Source: Pelecanus crispus (taxonomy: Eukaryota; Chordata; Aves; Pelecaniformes; Pelecanidae). From it: a stretch of 64,000 nucleotides of DNA. Below the pieces are notes generated by a model. The model did not search any database. It was not told where the DNA came from and saw only the letters and a program-made list of their open reading frames with translations. Location: assembly GCF_030463565.1 (NCBI RefSeq), contig NC_134643.1, positions 121,313,809 to 121,377,808 of the forward strand, given 5' to 3'. Positions 38,061 to 48,326 of this stretch are shown here, one piece after another. Positions within the stretch are counted from its first letter, which is position 1, and each line of letters starts with the position of its first letter. A program made the translations under genes and the position numbers.

Positions 38061-41000
38061 TGGGGTAAGAAGAGCTTGTGGTCGGGAGTTTTGGATGTGC
38101 CAGCGAGAGACCAGGACTCAGACTAACCTGTGAAATTCGGCCTCACAAAAACTACTTAGTTAACAATATACTTTTCTTCAACACCTGGAGTTATGTTGCC
38201 AATTTTTGCTAAATTCAGAATGAATGTGACAGTATGTGAGGCAATGTTTGTTGGGGTCTAGAGATTATTTTCTATCTCCCAGCACCATCTGGCATTACAG
38301 TGGAAACTCTGAATGAATAAACATTGCTTATCATTCTGTCAGTCACTCATCCATCAGAAAGAAGCTGAAACGCTAATGTACTCATCACCTTTGTCATTTG
38401 GCAATCAGGGACTACTTCATGGTAACTGAGACAAAGACCACAGATTAAGGTCCATAGCAGAAGTGGGCAACAGAGATTTAGCAAGCTTAATGTATTATTC
38501 AGTTTGACCGATGCTGATGCAGGGAACAGAACTCGATGGGTTTATGGTTTCTATTTTTGAAGTGTCTTTTTTGCACAAAGGTGTTGGATTTGTCAGTTAA
38601 ATTGCTATGAGCTCTTTTTTGTTGTTCTTTAGATGAAGAGCGATGTTTAAATAAAAAAAAAAAGGGAATGCTGAAGGGAACTGCATGACAAATTCATCTC
38701 TAGTGATTGATACACAGGTAGTGTTTGCTTGGAAATTACTAGGGTAAGGGAAGTGTACATGCATTAAGATGAACTATAACTAGTTCAAACATTGTGAGGC
38801 AATTCTGTCAGTTGCCTGCTCAGAGCAGAGAGCCGCATCCAGATTCTCCAGCTTTGCTTCCCTTGTCACTGCAGCAATCATTACAACTCGAGCAGTGAGT
38901 ACTCCTGGATAACAGACAGATCCAGAATCCTTGATTAAAATGACACTTCTTAAAACTCATCTTACCAGCAAGATTTGTCCTGGTTTGCAGGGCCCACATG
39001 AAGGAGGTGCTTTGAAAAGCAGCGTCATTTTGATACAGCGTCTCTGTGTCAGCACACGCACACCATTGGGCTCGCTACTAGAACTGTCTGGTAACAGAAA
39101 GTAAAAGCACAGTAAAGCTTACTTTTCTATAATGCCTCAAAATTCCAAACTGTTCAGGTGATGACACATTCAAGTGAGGAGCCTTTTTGGAGGGACAGGC
39201 AAATGACTGGATAAAAGAATAAAAAGCCTAATGGTAAAATTAGATGACGCTTTCATTTTTAAAAGGCTGGAAGTGTAGGGATGAGAATCTCGCGTAACCT
39301 TTTGTGTTCTGCTTTTCTTATGATACAAACAGCTGAGTTCAATACAGTATTTTCTCTTTTTCATTTAATTGTTTTAAAAATGATGCAATTGCTTATATTG
39401 TCACTGAGTACACATCCATTCTGATCCCTAGAATTGAACACACTCTCTGATGCTGATTCTGTGGGTATACATGACTTGTTAATACTGCTCTCACAACCCT
39501 TTCCCTAGCGAGTTCTGTTCCTTGATGTTGCTAAAAATGAAATCTTTGTGCTTTTGAATATTTTTTGTTTGTCCTCATTGACAGCTGGAACATTTTCTGC
39601 GAGTGGCAACTGAATGCAAGAAGCACTGACACAGATGTTTTCAGCTGAAAATGTCCTACCCTTATCAGGGCATTTCTTGTTTTCTTTTGCTCCTTGTTTC
39701 TTAAAGTAGTCAAAAATTGTCAAGTTAGTCTTGCTCAGACTCTGAGACTCAAATCAAGGAAGTAAAGTGTGTAAGTCAGAGAGCATTTCCATACCAGATA
39801 CAAAAGAAAGGAATTGTTTATTTGGTGGGTCAGCTCTGTCCCAGTTTTCAAAGATGACATAGGATTCCCATGAAAAGACCTCTTCTTGCCTTTTTCAGAA
39901 GGATGGTTACAGTCAATCAGAACAACACAATCAAGCTCCCATTTCTGACTTTGTGAGTACTCACACTGATTTTCAGGAGAGTGGTAACATTTTTTAACAT
40001 AAACTCATTTAGTCTTAATGTCCCTCACACAGAGCTTTGTCTCTGCATATCAGGACTGATGACTGCATGCATTTATTTGTCTCAAAACCTGTCTGATTCA
40101 CCTTTCTGTTATAATGAAATGTTTTGCCAAGCTGTCATTTTTGCCATAAATATATTCTTTCAGCTGCATCTTAGTAGTGGATTATTTGCTCCAGAATCTT
40201 TTCTTTTCATCTCAGAGATGAATATACATTTCAGGACCAGCTTTTGAAATATCGATTTGCTTCAGGAAACTTCTTATAAGCAAGTCTTGGAAGTCAGCAC
40301 TAAATCAGTTTTGTATATTTTATTTCCCAGGGAATCAGACCCACTTTGTTTATTATCTAGCAAAACCCAAAGCATAATGTAAAAAGCAAGACTGAATCAG
40401 AAAAGGACATTATAAAAATACTGAAGCTGTCTTTCCCTGGCAATGGGGAAATACATTCATTCACTTTAATATAAAAAAGAAACAATGATACAATGGTTAA
40501 AAAAAAAAAAAACCAAAACCAAACCCAACACAAACCCGAAGGGTTCATACATTTATTTCAAATACATAGCAAAATCTCAGCTATTCACATTTATTTCCAA
40601 AGTAATTTTGTCCTGCAATTGCAAAATATTGAAGTATATGATAGCATCAGGATATTAAACTAGATATTTAACCACAATATTTAATCAGCTGTTATTAACA
40701 AATACAGCAGGCCTGAAGTTTCTGACAGTTGTGCCTAGAGGAATGTGAACATAGCATCACAAAGCAAGGTTACCACCTCCACTCCCCAATGAAAGCAGAA
40801 CTCCAGCACACGAAAACCTGACACAACATTTTAGTAATCCCTGGCCCATCCACATCAAATAACACCCACATGTCAGGCCTTTTCTTCTGAGAGAATAGTC
40901 CAGTCAATAGCAATTATTTACACCCTGTTTCCACTTGGTCCTCCATCATGCAGTGTGTAACCAATGTTCTGTTTCCACAACCCTCCTGCACCCTGGAGTG

Positions 41001-42207
41001 AAGAGTTGGTCCTTTCCCTAAATGTCCTTGCTGCATTACACATGTTCCTGAGCATCCTCTCCTCACCTATCTCTCTTGGGAAGGACATGTTCAGACATCT
41101 AAATAAGCTCCAAGAGTCGCCTTAGGCACCCAGGGTTACCTGAGACTGGGTCTGGCTGGATGTAACCCAGAAGGGGCAGGAGCTCTCCTGGAGCAGCAGA
41201 GGGAAGGTAGAAGGTGCAGCCTTGGGCACTAGAGATCTGTGCAAGCTCATCCATCACTGCCCTCAAGCCAAGCTCTTCCTGTTACCCTCAGAAAACTTGC
41301 GAACAGCAGCAGGTTTTTTCTAAAGCTCAACTACAGTTTTTTGTTAAAGCCCTTAAAACTTCCTTTTCTTACTCATACCTCTGAACTGCAGCTTCCAACT
41401 AGTCAGTTCTGAGCATTACAGGTTTTGAATATGGGAAAAGGAAGAAGAAAAAACTCTGTCTCCCTTAGACGCAAATGCACCCATACAGTTTACTCAGCCA
41501 AATGCATTCTTCCCATACAGAGGTAAAATATCTAATAATCACCTTTATGGGGGTTTCCCCACCAGAATCCACAATAAAGGAATTTCTGTTCTGTTCAAAG
41601 GGAGAAGGTTAACCACTGTGTTACACCTTTTGCAGACTAGCTGTTTATGAGAATTTTGTTCCTGCATTAAATTCAGAAATTTTAGTGTCACAGACTCTTA
41701 AACATATTTGGGTGAGTCTAAAGTGCTAAATCACATCACCAGAAATTGCCATTTGTGTCAATAAAACCCCAGATATCCGAACAGCAGCACAGCCTAGCTG
41801 TACGCTTGGAATCAAGGTCAGATTCCAAACCCACAGACAAGCACAAGGTTGCCTGAGCTTAGAGATTTTGTTTGAGCTCATCTTTTGATCAACCGGTAAA
41901 AGTGAGAAATGGAGCAATATGCAGCTATCAGGTGTTAATGTTAGATGTAAAAAGCTTAGTTTTTTTCTTTGAAATTAATGTTAAATGCTCAAATAAAGCA
42001 GTTTTATCTCTCAACTCTTTGAAAATAAAGTTACTAGTGTAAATGTCACACCCAGGTCAAATTTGATTTCTACATGAACTCACTGCTAGTGAAAGCATTC
42101 AGGATCCTTTAATTAATGTTACAGAAAACTGTTCTTAATTACTTCTTATGCACTTATATCTGCATAAAGTTGCATTACACTGAATACGTCATCATATAAA
42201 TCCATTA
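38061..42207. other. Intergenic DNA, no gene recognised
   Basis: AT-rich sequence returns after the CpG block. There is an A-rich run at about 40499-40512. No coding, RNA or transposon feature was identified up to the provirus. Confidence 0.6.
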
Positions 42208-42212
42208 CCTGC
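42208..42212. repeat. Target-site duplication CCTGC, left copy
   Basis: CCTGC abuts the LTR terminus at 42213 and recurs at 50645-50649, immediately outside the other LTR. Confidence 0.9.
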
Positions 42213-42385
42213 TGTCATGGTTTAGCCCCAGCAAGCAGCTAAGCACCACGCAGCCGCTCGCTCACTCCCCCTACCCCAATGGGATGGGGGAGAGAATCGG
42301 AGGAGTAAGAGTGAGAAACACTCCTGGGTTGAGATAAGAACAGTTTAATAATTGAAATAAAGTAAAATAGTAATGATAATAACAA

Positions 42386-42387
<2 letters not shown>

Positions 42388-42440
<53 letters not shown>

Positions 42441-42442
42441 TA
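42388..42442. repeat. (TAA)n microsatellite inside the LTR, n about 18
   Basis: An almost perfect TAA run. The other LTR copies hold only short, interrupted versions at the same place, so this copy expanded after, or just before, insertion. Confidence 0.9.
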
Positions 42443-42543
42443 CAAAGCAAGTGATGCACAATGCAATTGCTCACCACCCGCCGACCGATACCCAGACAGT
42501 TCCCAAACAGCAATCATTGTCCCCCAGCCAACCTCCCCCCTAG

Positions 42544-42551
42544 TTTATATA
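42544..42551 (-). promoter_or_regulatory. TATA box of the 3' LTR (CRE lost)
   Basis: TATATAAA on the minus strand at the same LTR position as in the other copies, but without the upstream TGACGTCA. The 3' LTR should therefore be a weaker or differently regulated promoter than the 5' LTR. Confidence 0.6.
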
Positions 42552-42781
42552 CTGAGCATGAATAGCCCTTTGGTCAGTTTGGATCAACTATTCTGGCTGT
42601 GCCCCCTCCCAGTTTCTTGTGCACCTGGCAGAGCATGGGAAGCTGAACAGTCCTTGACTAGCATAAGCACTGCTTAGCAACAACTAAAACATCAGTGTGT
42701 TATCAGCATTCTTCTCATCCTAAATCCAAAACACAGCACTATGCCTGCTACTAGGAAGGAAATCCAGCCGAAACCAGGACA

Positions 42782-43284
42782 GTATCCACCCCTTATTCTA
42801 TACCATCTACGTCATGCACAGGCCCTCCCCTTTCCAATGTGTTCTAATAAATCACCACCACTTTCCCTATCTTGATATATACACACAGATATCATTCCTT
42901 TTGTCTCACACAGATATCATTCCTTTCGTCTATGGGCCATCCCTCTAAAATGTCCATTGAGTTCATTTAGCCCATGCCTTTGGGTTCCATCTCTCATCAC
43001 AGTCTTTCAGAGCAGGAGAGGTGGTGTGCAGTGTTGGATTGTTGCATGCTGAAGCCAGTTCTCATTCCAACACAGTTTCATCAAAGTTCATCAAAGTTAA
43101 TTTTCATTAAGCTGGGCAATTCTTACTGTAATACCATTGAAGTGGCATATAGCAACCGTAACAGACAGTATTATATACTTAATATTAACATACTCCATTA
43201 TTATATTAACATTATTACTATATTAACATACAGTTAAGAGATAACATATAGTATTATATAGCAATTAACATCATACAATTCAGT
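42782..43284 (-). other. Proviral 3' UTR; no env
   Basis: About 500 bp between the integrase stop and the 3' LTR, AT-rich with many TATTAACAT-like repeats around 43185-43240. No envelope-like frame is present. A purine-rich AAGGGGTGGA (plus 42785-42794) lies 3 nt from the LTR and is a plausible but imperfect polypurine tract. The same sequence recurs inverted at about 47064-47476. Confidence 0.75.
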
Positions 43285-45990
43285 TTATTGACTATTTTCA
43301 CTGAGAATCAAATTCCCTTGAGGTACACATTGGACTTCCCCATCTTTTCCCATCACCCACCAAGTGCACCCAGGTCCTTGAGCAAAAGCAATCCCACAAA
43401 TGGGCCTGCCTTTGCCAGAGGGGGAAGTCACCCAGACTGTCTTCCCCAGCATATTTTTTATGTGCACTACAGGGACTTTATCTGCTTCTACAGTACGTAG
43501 AAGTTTTGATTGGGCAGGGCCAGCTCGATTGGCAGATCCCCTGGTGTTGACTAACCAGGTGGCTTTTGCCAAATGTGTATCCCAATGTTTGAATGTCCCA
43601 CCACCCATTGCTCTCAGGGTAGTCTTTAATAGTCCATTGTATCGTTCAATTTGCCCGGAGGCTGGTGCATGGTAAGGGATGTGATATACCCACTCAATGC
43701 CGTGCTCTTTGGCCCAGGTGTCTATGAGGTTGTTTCGGAAATGAGTCCCGTTGTCTGACTCGATTCTTTCTGGGGTGCCATGTTGCCACAGGACTTGATT
43801 CTCAAGGCCCAGGATGGTGTTCCAGGCGGTAGCACGGGGCACGGGATATGTTTCCAGCCATCCAGTGGTTGCTTCCACCATGGTGAGCACATAGCGCTTG
43901 CCTTGGCAGGTTTGTGGGAGTGTGATATAATCAACCTGCCAGGTCTCCCCATATTTATATTTTAGTCTTCGTTCACTATACCCAAGGGGCTTGAACCTCT
44001 TGGCTTGTTTGATTGCAATGCATGTTTCACATTCATGAATAACCTGTGCAATACTGTCCATAGTTAAGTCCACCCCTCGATCACAGGCCTATTTATATGT
44101 TGCATCCCTTCCTTGATGGCCTGAGGCATCATGGGCCCGCCGAGCTACAAATAATTCACCCTTATGTTGCCAGTCCAGATCCACCTGAGCCACTTCAATC
44201 TTAGCAGCCTGATCCACTTGCTGGTTGTTTTGATGTTCTTCAGTGGCCCGACTCTTGGGTACATGAGCATCTACGTGACGAACTTTTACAACCAGGTTCT
44301 CTACCCAGGCAGCAATATCTTGCCACAGTGTGGCAGCCCAGATGGGTTTGCCTCTGCGCTGCCAGTTGCTTTGCTTCCATTGCTGCAGCCACCCCCACAG
44401 GGCATTTGCCACCATCCATGAGTCAGTATGGAGATAAAGTACTGGCCACTTTTCTCGTTCAGCAATATCTAAAGCCAGCTGGATGGCTTTCACCTCTGCA
44501 AACTGACTCGACTCCCCTTCTCCTTCAGCAGCTTCTGCAACTTTTCATATAGGACTCCATACAGCAGCTTTCCACCTCTGATGCTTTTCCACAAGGCGAC
44601 AGGACCCATCAGTGAATAGGGCATATTGCTTCTCATTTTCTGGCAATGTATTATTACACAGTGGGGCCTCCTCAGCATGTGTCACCGCCTCCTCTGGTGA
44701 TATTCCAAAATTTTTTCCTTCTGGCCAGTCCATGATCACTTCCAAGATTCCTGTGTGACTGGGGTTTCCTATTCGAGCCCGTTGTGTGATCAGTGGGACC
44801 CACTTACTCCACGTAGCATCAGTTGCATGATGTGTAGAGGGGACCCTCCCTTTGAACATCCAGCCCAGCACTGGCAGTCTGGGTGCCAGCAGGAGCTGCG
44901 CTTCAGTACCAACCACTTCCGAAGCAGCTCGAACTCCTTCATATGCTGCCAATATCTCTTTCTCAGTTGGAGTATAGTGGGCTTCGGATCCTCTGTATCC
45001 CTGACTCCAAAACCCTAGGGGTCGACCTCGAGTTTCCCCTGGTGCTTTCTGCCAGAGGCTCCAGGTAGGGCCATTCTCCCAGGCTGAGGTGTAGGGCACA
45101 TTTTTAATATCCTGCCCTGTCCGGACTGGCCCAAGGGCTACTGCATGAACTATCTCCCGTTTAATTTGTTCAAAGGCTTGTTGTTGCTCAGGGCCCCATT
45201 TGAAATCGTTCTTCTTCCAGGTCACTTGATAGAGGGGGCTTACGATCTGGCTGTAATTTGGAATATGCATTCTCCAAAAACCCACAATGCCTAAGAAAGC
45301 TTGTGTTTCCTTTTTGCTAGTTGGTGGGGACATAGCTGTTATTTTGTTGATCACATCCATTGGGATCTGACAACATCCATCTTGCCATTTTATTCCTAAA
45401 AATTGGATCTCCTGTGCAGGTCCCTTGACCTTACTTTGTTTTATGGCAAAACCGGCCTTCAGAAGGATTTGGACTATTTTATTTCCCTTTTCAAAAACTT
45501 CTTCCGCTGTGTTGCCCCACACAATGATGTCATCAATGTACTGCAGATGTTCTGGAGCTTCACCCTGTTCCAGTGTCATCATGGCAAACGGTGGGGCTGT
45601 GCTTCCACCCCTGGGGCAGTTGGTTCCAGGTGTACTGAACACCCCTCCAGGTAAAAGCAAACTGTGGCCTGCACTCTGCTGCCAAAGGGATGGAGAAAAA
45701 TGCATTAGCGATGTCAATTGTAGCATACCACTCGGCTGCCTTTGACTCCAGTTCGTATTGAAGTTCTAGCATATCTGGCACGGCAGCACTCAGTGGCGGC
45801 ATAGCTTCGTTCAAGCCTCGATAGTCCACTGTTAGTCTCCACTCCCCATTAGACTTTCGCACTGGCCATATGGGACTGTTAAAGGGTGAGCAAGTCTTGC
45901 TGATCACTCCCTGGCTCTCCAGTCGACGAATCAGTTTATGGATGGGAAGCAGGGAGTCTCTGTTGGTGCAATATTGCCGCTGGTGCAGAG
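43285..45990 (-). pseudogene. Proviral pol: RT, RNase H and integrase, interrupted
   Basis: Retroviral reverse transcriptase, RNase H and integrase in order. RT shows VRKSNGEWRLTVDYRGLNE, NQLPQGW and the catalytic YIDD (45529-45540). RNase H shows LFTDGSC, an EVKAIQLAL glutamate and LHTDSW. Integrase shows an H/H and CETC zinc-binding region and then QVDYIT, SDNGTHF and QIERYNG, carrying the D,D,E triad, with a C-terminal domain ending at 43285. Lesions: a frame change in RT near 45580-45600 just after the LPQG motif, a TGA at 44545-44547 inside RNase H, and a TAG at 44089-44091 inside the integrase zinc domain. The frame otherwise stays constant from 45726 to 43285. The left arm of the foldback comprises 42213-44700. 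Confidence 0.93.
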
Positions 45991-45996
45991 GAGGAG

Positions 45997-47063
45997 GTGA
46001 TGTGCTGAAGAGGCCCCACTGTATAATAAATTGCCAGAAAATGAGAAGCAATATGCCCTATTCACTGATGGGTCCTGTCGTCTTGTGGGAAAGCATCGGA
46101 GGTGGAAAGCTGCTGTATGGAGTCCTATATGAAAAGTTGCAGAAGCTGCTGAAGGAGAAGGGGAGTCGAGTCAGTTTGCAGAGGTGAAAGCCATCCAGCT
46201 GGCTTTAGATATTGCTGAACGAGAAAAGTGGCCAGTACTTTATCTCCATACTGACTCATGGATGGTGGCAAATGCCCTGTGGGGGTGGTTGCAGCAATGG
46301 AAGCAAAGCAACTGGCAGCGCAGAGGCAAACCCATCTGGGGTACCGCATTGTGGCAAGCCCCTCGGGTATAGTGAACGATGGCTGAAATATAAATATGGG
46401 GTGGCCTGGCAGGTTGATTATATCACACTCCCACAAACCTGCCAAGGCAAGCGCTATGTGCTCACCATGGTGGAAGCAACCACTGGATGGCTGGAAACAT
46501 ATCCCGTGCCCCGTGCTACCGCCTGGAACACCATCCTGGGCCTTGAGAATCAAGTCCTGTGGCAACATGGCACCCCAGAAAGAATCGAGTCAGACAACGG
46601 GACTCATTTCCGAAACAACCTCATAGACACCTGGGCCAAAGAGCACGGCATTGAGTGGGTATATCACATCCCTTACCATGCACCAGCCTCCGGGCAAATT
46701 GAACGATACAATGGACTATTAAAGACTACCCTGAGAGCAATGGGTGGTGGGACATTCAAACATTGGGATACACATTTGGCAAAAGCCACCTGGTTAGTCA
46801 ACACCAGGGGATCTGCCAATCGAGCTGGCCCTGCCCAATCAAAACTTCTACGTACTGTAGAAGGAGATAAAGTCCCTGTAGTGCACATAAAAAATATGCT
46901 GGGGAAGACAGTCTGGGTGACTTCCCCCTCTGGCAAAGGCAGGCCCATTTGTGGGATTGCTTTTGCTCAAGGACCTGGGTGCACTTGGTGGGTGATGGGA
47001 AAAGATGGGGAAGTCCAATGTGTACCTCAAGGGAATTTGATTCTCAGTGAAAATAGTCAATAA
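45997..47063 (+). pseudogene. Inverted pol fragment: partial RNase H plus integrase
   Basis: On the plus strand, RNase H begins at the sequence reading AEEAPLYNKLPENEKQY, then LFTDGSC, a TGA stop at 46130-46132, EVKAIQLAL and LHTDSW. At about 46355 the sequence jumps across a 4-nt 'caag' joint to the integrase sequence reading PLGYSERW. About 330 bp, including the integrase zinc domain, are missing. The integrase core (QVDYIT, SDNGTHF, QIERYNG) and C-terminal domain run open to the stop at 47061-47063. The TGA at 46130 is the same lesion as that at 44545 in the opposite arm. Confidence 0.92.
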
Positions 47064-47476
47064 ACTGAATTGTATGATGTTAATTGCTATATAATACTAT
47101 ATGTTATCTCTTAACTGTATGTTAATATAGTAATAATGTTAATATAATAATGGAGTATGTTAATATTAAGTATATAATACTGTCTGTTACGGTTGCTATA
47201 TGCCACTTCAATGGTATTACAGCAAGAATTGCCCAGCTTAATGAAAATTAACTTTGATGAAACTTTGATGAACTTTGATGAAACTGTGTTGGAATGAGAA
47301 CTGGCTTCAGCATGCAACAATCCAACACTGCACACCACCTCTCCTGCTCTGAAAGACTGTGATGAGAGATGGAACCCAAAGGCATGGGCTAAATGAACTC
47401 AATGGACATTTTAGAGGGATGGCCCATAGACGAAAGGAATGATATCTGTGTGTATATATCAAGATAGGGAAAGCGG

Positions 47477-47868
47477 TGGTGCACAAGAAACTGGGAGGGG
47501 GCACAGCCAGAATAGTTGATCCAAACTGACCAAAGGGCTATTCCATACCATATGACGTCATGCTCAGTATATAAACTGGGGGGGGGTTGGCCGGGGAGCA
47601 GCGATCGCTGCTAGGGAACTGTCTGGGTATCGGTCGGCGGGTGGTGAGCAATTGCATTGTGCATCACTTGCTTTGTATATTATTATTATTTTATTGCTAC
47701 TATTATCATTACTATTTTACTTTATTTCAATTATTAAACTGTTCTTATCTCAACCCAGGAGTGTTTCTCACTCTTACTCCTCCGATTCTCTCTCCCATCC
47801 CATCGGGGTAGAGGAGTGAGCGAGTGGCTGCGTGGTGCTTAGTCGCTGGCTGGGGCTAAACCGCGGCA
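47477..47868 (+). repeat. Partial inverted LTR (U3 5' part missing)
   Basis: The LTR on the plus strand starts inside U3 at 'gcacaagaaactgggagg' and runs to the terminal CA at 47868. CRE TGACGTCA (47553-47560) and TATATAAA (47568-47575) are both intact. The first ~150 bp of U3 and part of the adjoining 3' UTR are deleted through a 'ggtg' repeat. The LTR end abuts protease sequence with no extra bases. Confidence 0.92.
47553..47575 (+). promoter_or_regulatory. CRE plus TATA box in the inverted LTR
   Basis: TGACGTCA followed 7 bp later by TATATAAA, oriented toward higher coordinates. If active, this promoter would drive transcripts antisense to the gag remnant. Confidence 0.7.
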
Positions 47869-48022
47869 TCCCTGTATAGCTTGATGGCATTAGGGTACAC
47901 TGTGCACCAGTGTCCACTAGAGCCTTATACTCCTGTGGGTCTGATGTTCCAGGCCATCGAATCCACACAGTCCAGTAAACCTGACTGTCCCTTACCTCCA
48001 CCTGGCTGGAGGCAGGGCCCCC
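47869..48022 (-). pseudogene. Proviral aspartic protease, N-terminal stub
   Basis: On the minus strand the frame after the gag amber codon encodes a retroviral protease start with ALVDTGAQCTLMPSSY. The DTG catalytic triplet is at 47906-47914. The coding sequence is cut off four or so codons later by the terminus of the inverted LTR at 47868, so the flap and C-terminal half are missing. The protease is in the same frame as the end of gag. Confidence 0.9.
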
Positions 48023-48025
48023 CTA
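48023..48025 (-). promoter_or_regulatory. In-frame amber codon between gag and pro (possible readthrough site)
   Basis: The gag frame ends in TGT TAG GGG on the minus strand, and the protease frame continues in the same phase directly after it. Gammaretroviruses separate gag and pol by a suppressible UAG followed by G. Here only the arrangement is visible; no downstream pseudoknot has been checked. Confidence 0.6.
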
Positions 48026-48300
48026 ACACTGGTCATAGTATTCGTTGTTCACTTCCTGTAAATGTGAATCAAAAGTCCCTTGATTAAGATCAGAAGTAAA
48101 ATTAGCCCTCTTACTCTGTCTGGAGAACTGCTCACTGGAACCTGGAGCTGCAATTTTCCTGGGAGAACCGCCTTTTCTAATAGTTTTTCCTTGCAACTCA
48201 CACACCCGTGCCTCTAGGGTCAAGGTGGATTTTCCATCCCACTTACTCATGTCCTCTCCGTGATCACGCAGGTAAAACCACAGGGTGCCCCGTGGTGTGT

Positions 48301-48326
48301 ATCCTCTATATCCTCTATATCCTCTC
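48301..48326 (-). repeat. 9-bp tandem repeat encoding RGY x3 in gag
   Basis: Three copies of a unit close to AGAGGATAT on the minus strand give RGYRGYRGY. It is probably a slippage expansion. It lies where a nucleocapsid region would be expected. Confidence 0.8.

Larger units (their letters stand above)
42213..42781 (-). repeat. 3' LTR of the 8.4-kb provirus
   Basis: A 569-bp LTR with TG/CA termini. It keeps the TATA box (42544-42551) but has lost the CRE: after 'gagcatga' it jumps straight to 'atagccc', a deletion of about 16 bp relative to the 5' LTR. It also carries an expanded TAA microsatellite. Confidence 0.94.
45991..47868 (+). mobile_element. Inverted 3' half-provirus inside the 8.4-kb element
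   Basis: This block is on the plus strand, opposite to the rest of the element. It contains RNase H, integrase, the 3' UTR and most of an LTR, and closely matches the reverse complement of 42213-44700. Its left edge joins the start of RT through a short 'gaggagg'-type overlap near 45985-45995. Its right edge is an exact LTR terminus (…ccgcggca) joined to protease sequence. It has two internal deletions relative to the other arm: one in RNase H/integrase at about 46355 and one spanning 3' UTR/U3 at about 47480. It may be a nested second insertion, partly deleted, or a product of aberrant reverse transcription. Confidence 0.92.

Noticed and set aside
37487..38068. Long overlapping frames on both strands in the GC-rich block
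   Set aside because: GC-rich DNA has few stop codons, so long frames on both strands are expected. The translations are low-complexity Gly/Ala/Pro/Arg with no domain. I kept the region only as a CpG-island candidate.
42239..42517. Leu/Ile-rich 'membrane protein' frames in the LTRs
   Set aside because: The hydrophobic run is only the TAA/TTA microsatellite translated. The same LTR frame recurs in each copy.
42782..43284. Possible envelope gene between integrase and 3' LTR
   Set aside because: The space is about 500 bp, AT-rich, and has no frame with signal peptide, furin site or fusion-peptide features.
46125..46568. Minus-strand frame of 147 codons opposite the inverted integrase
   Set aside because: It is antisense to an RNase H/integrase frame with clear motifs and arises only because the block is inverted.
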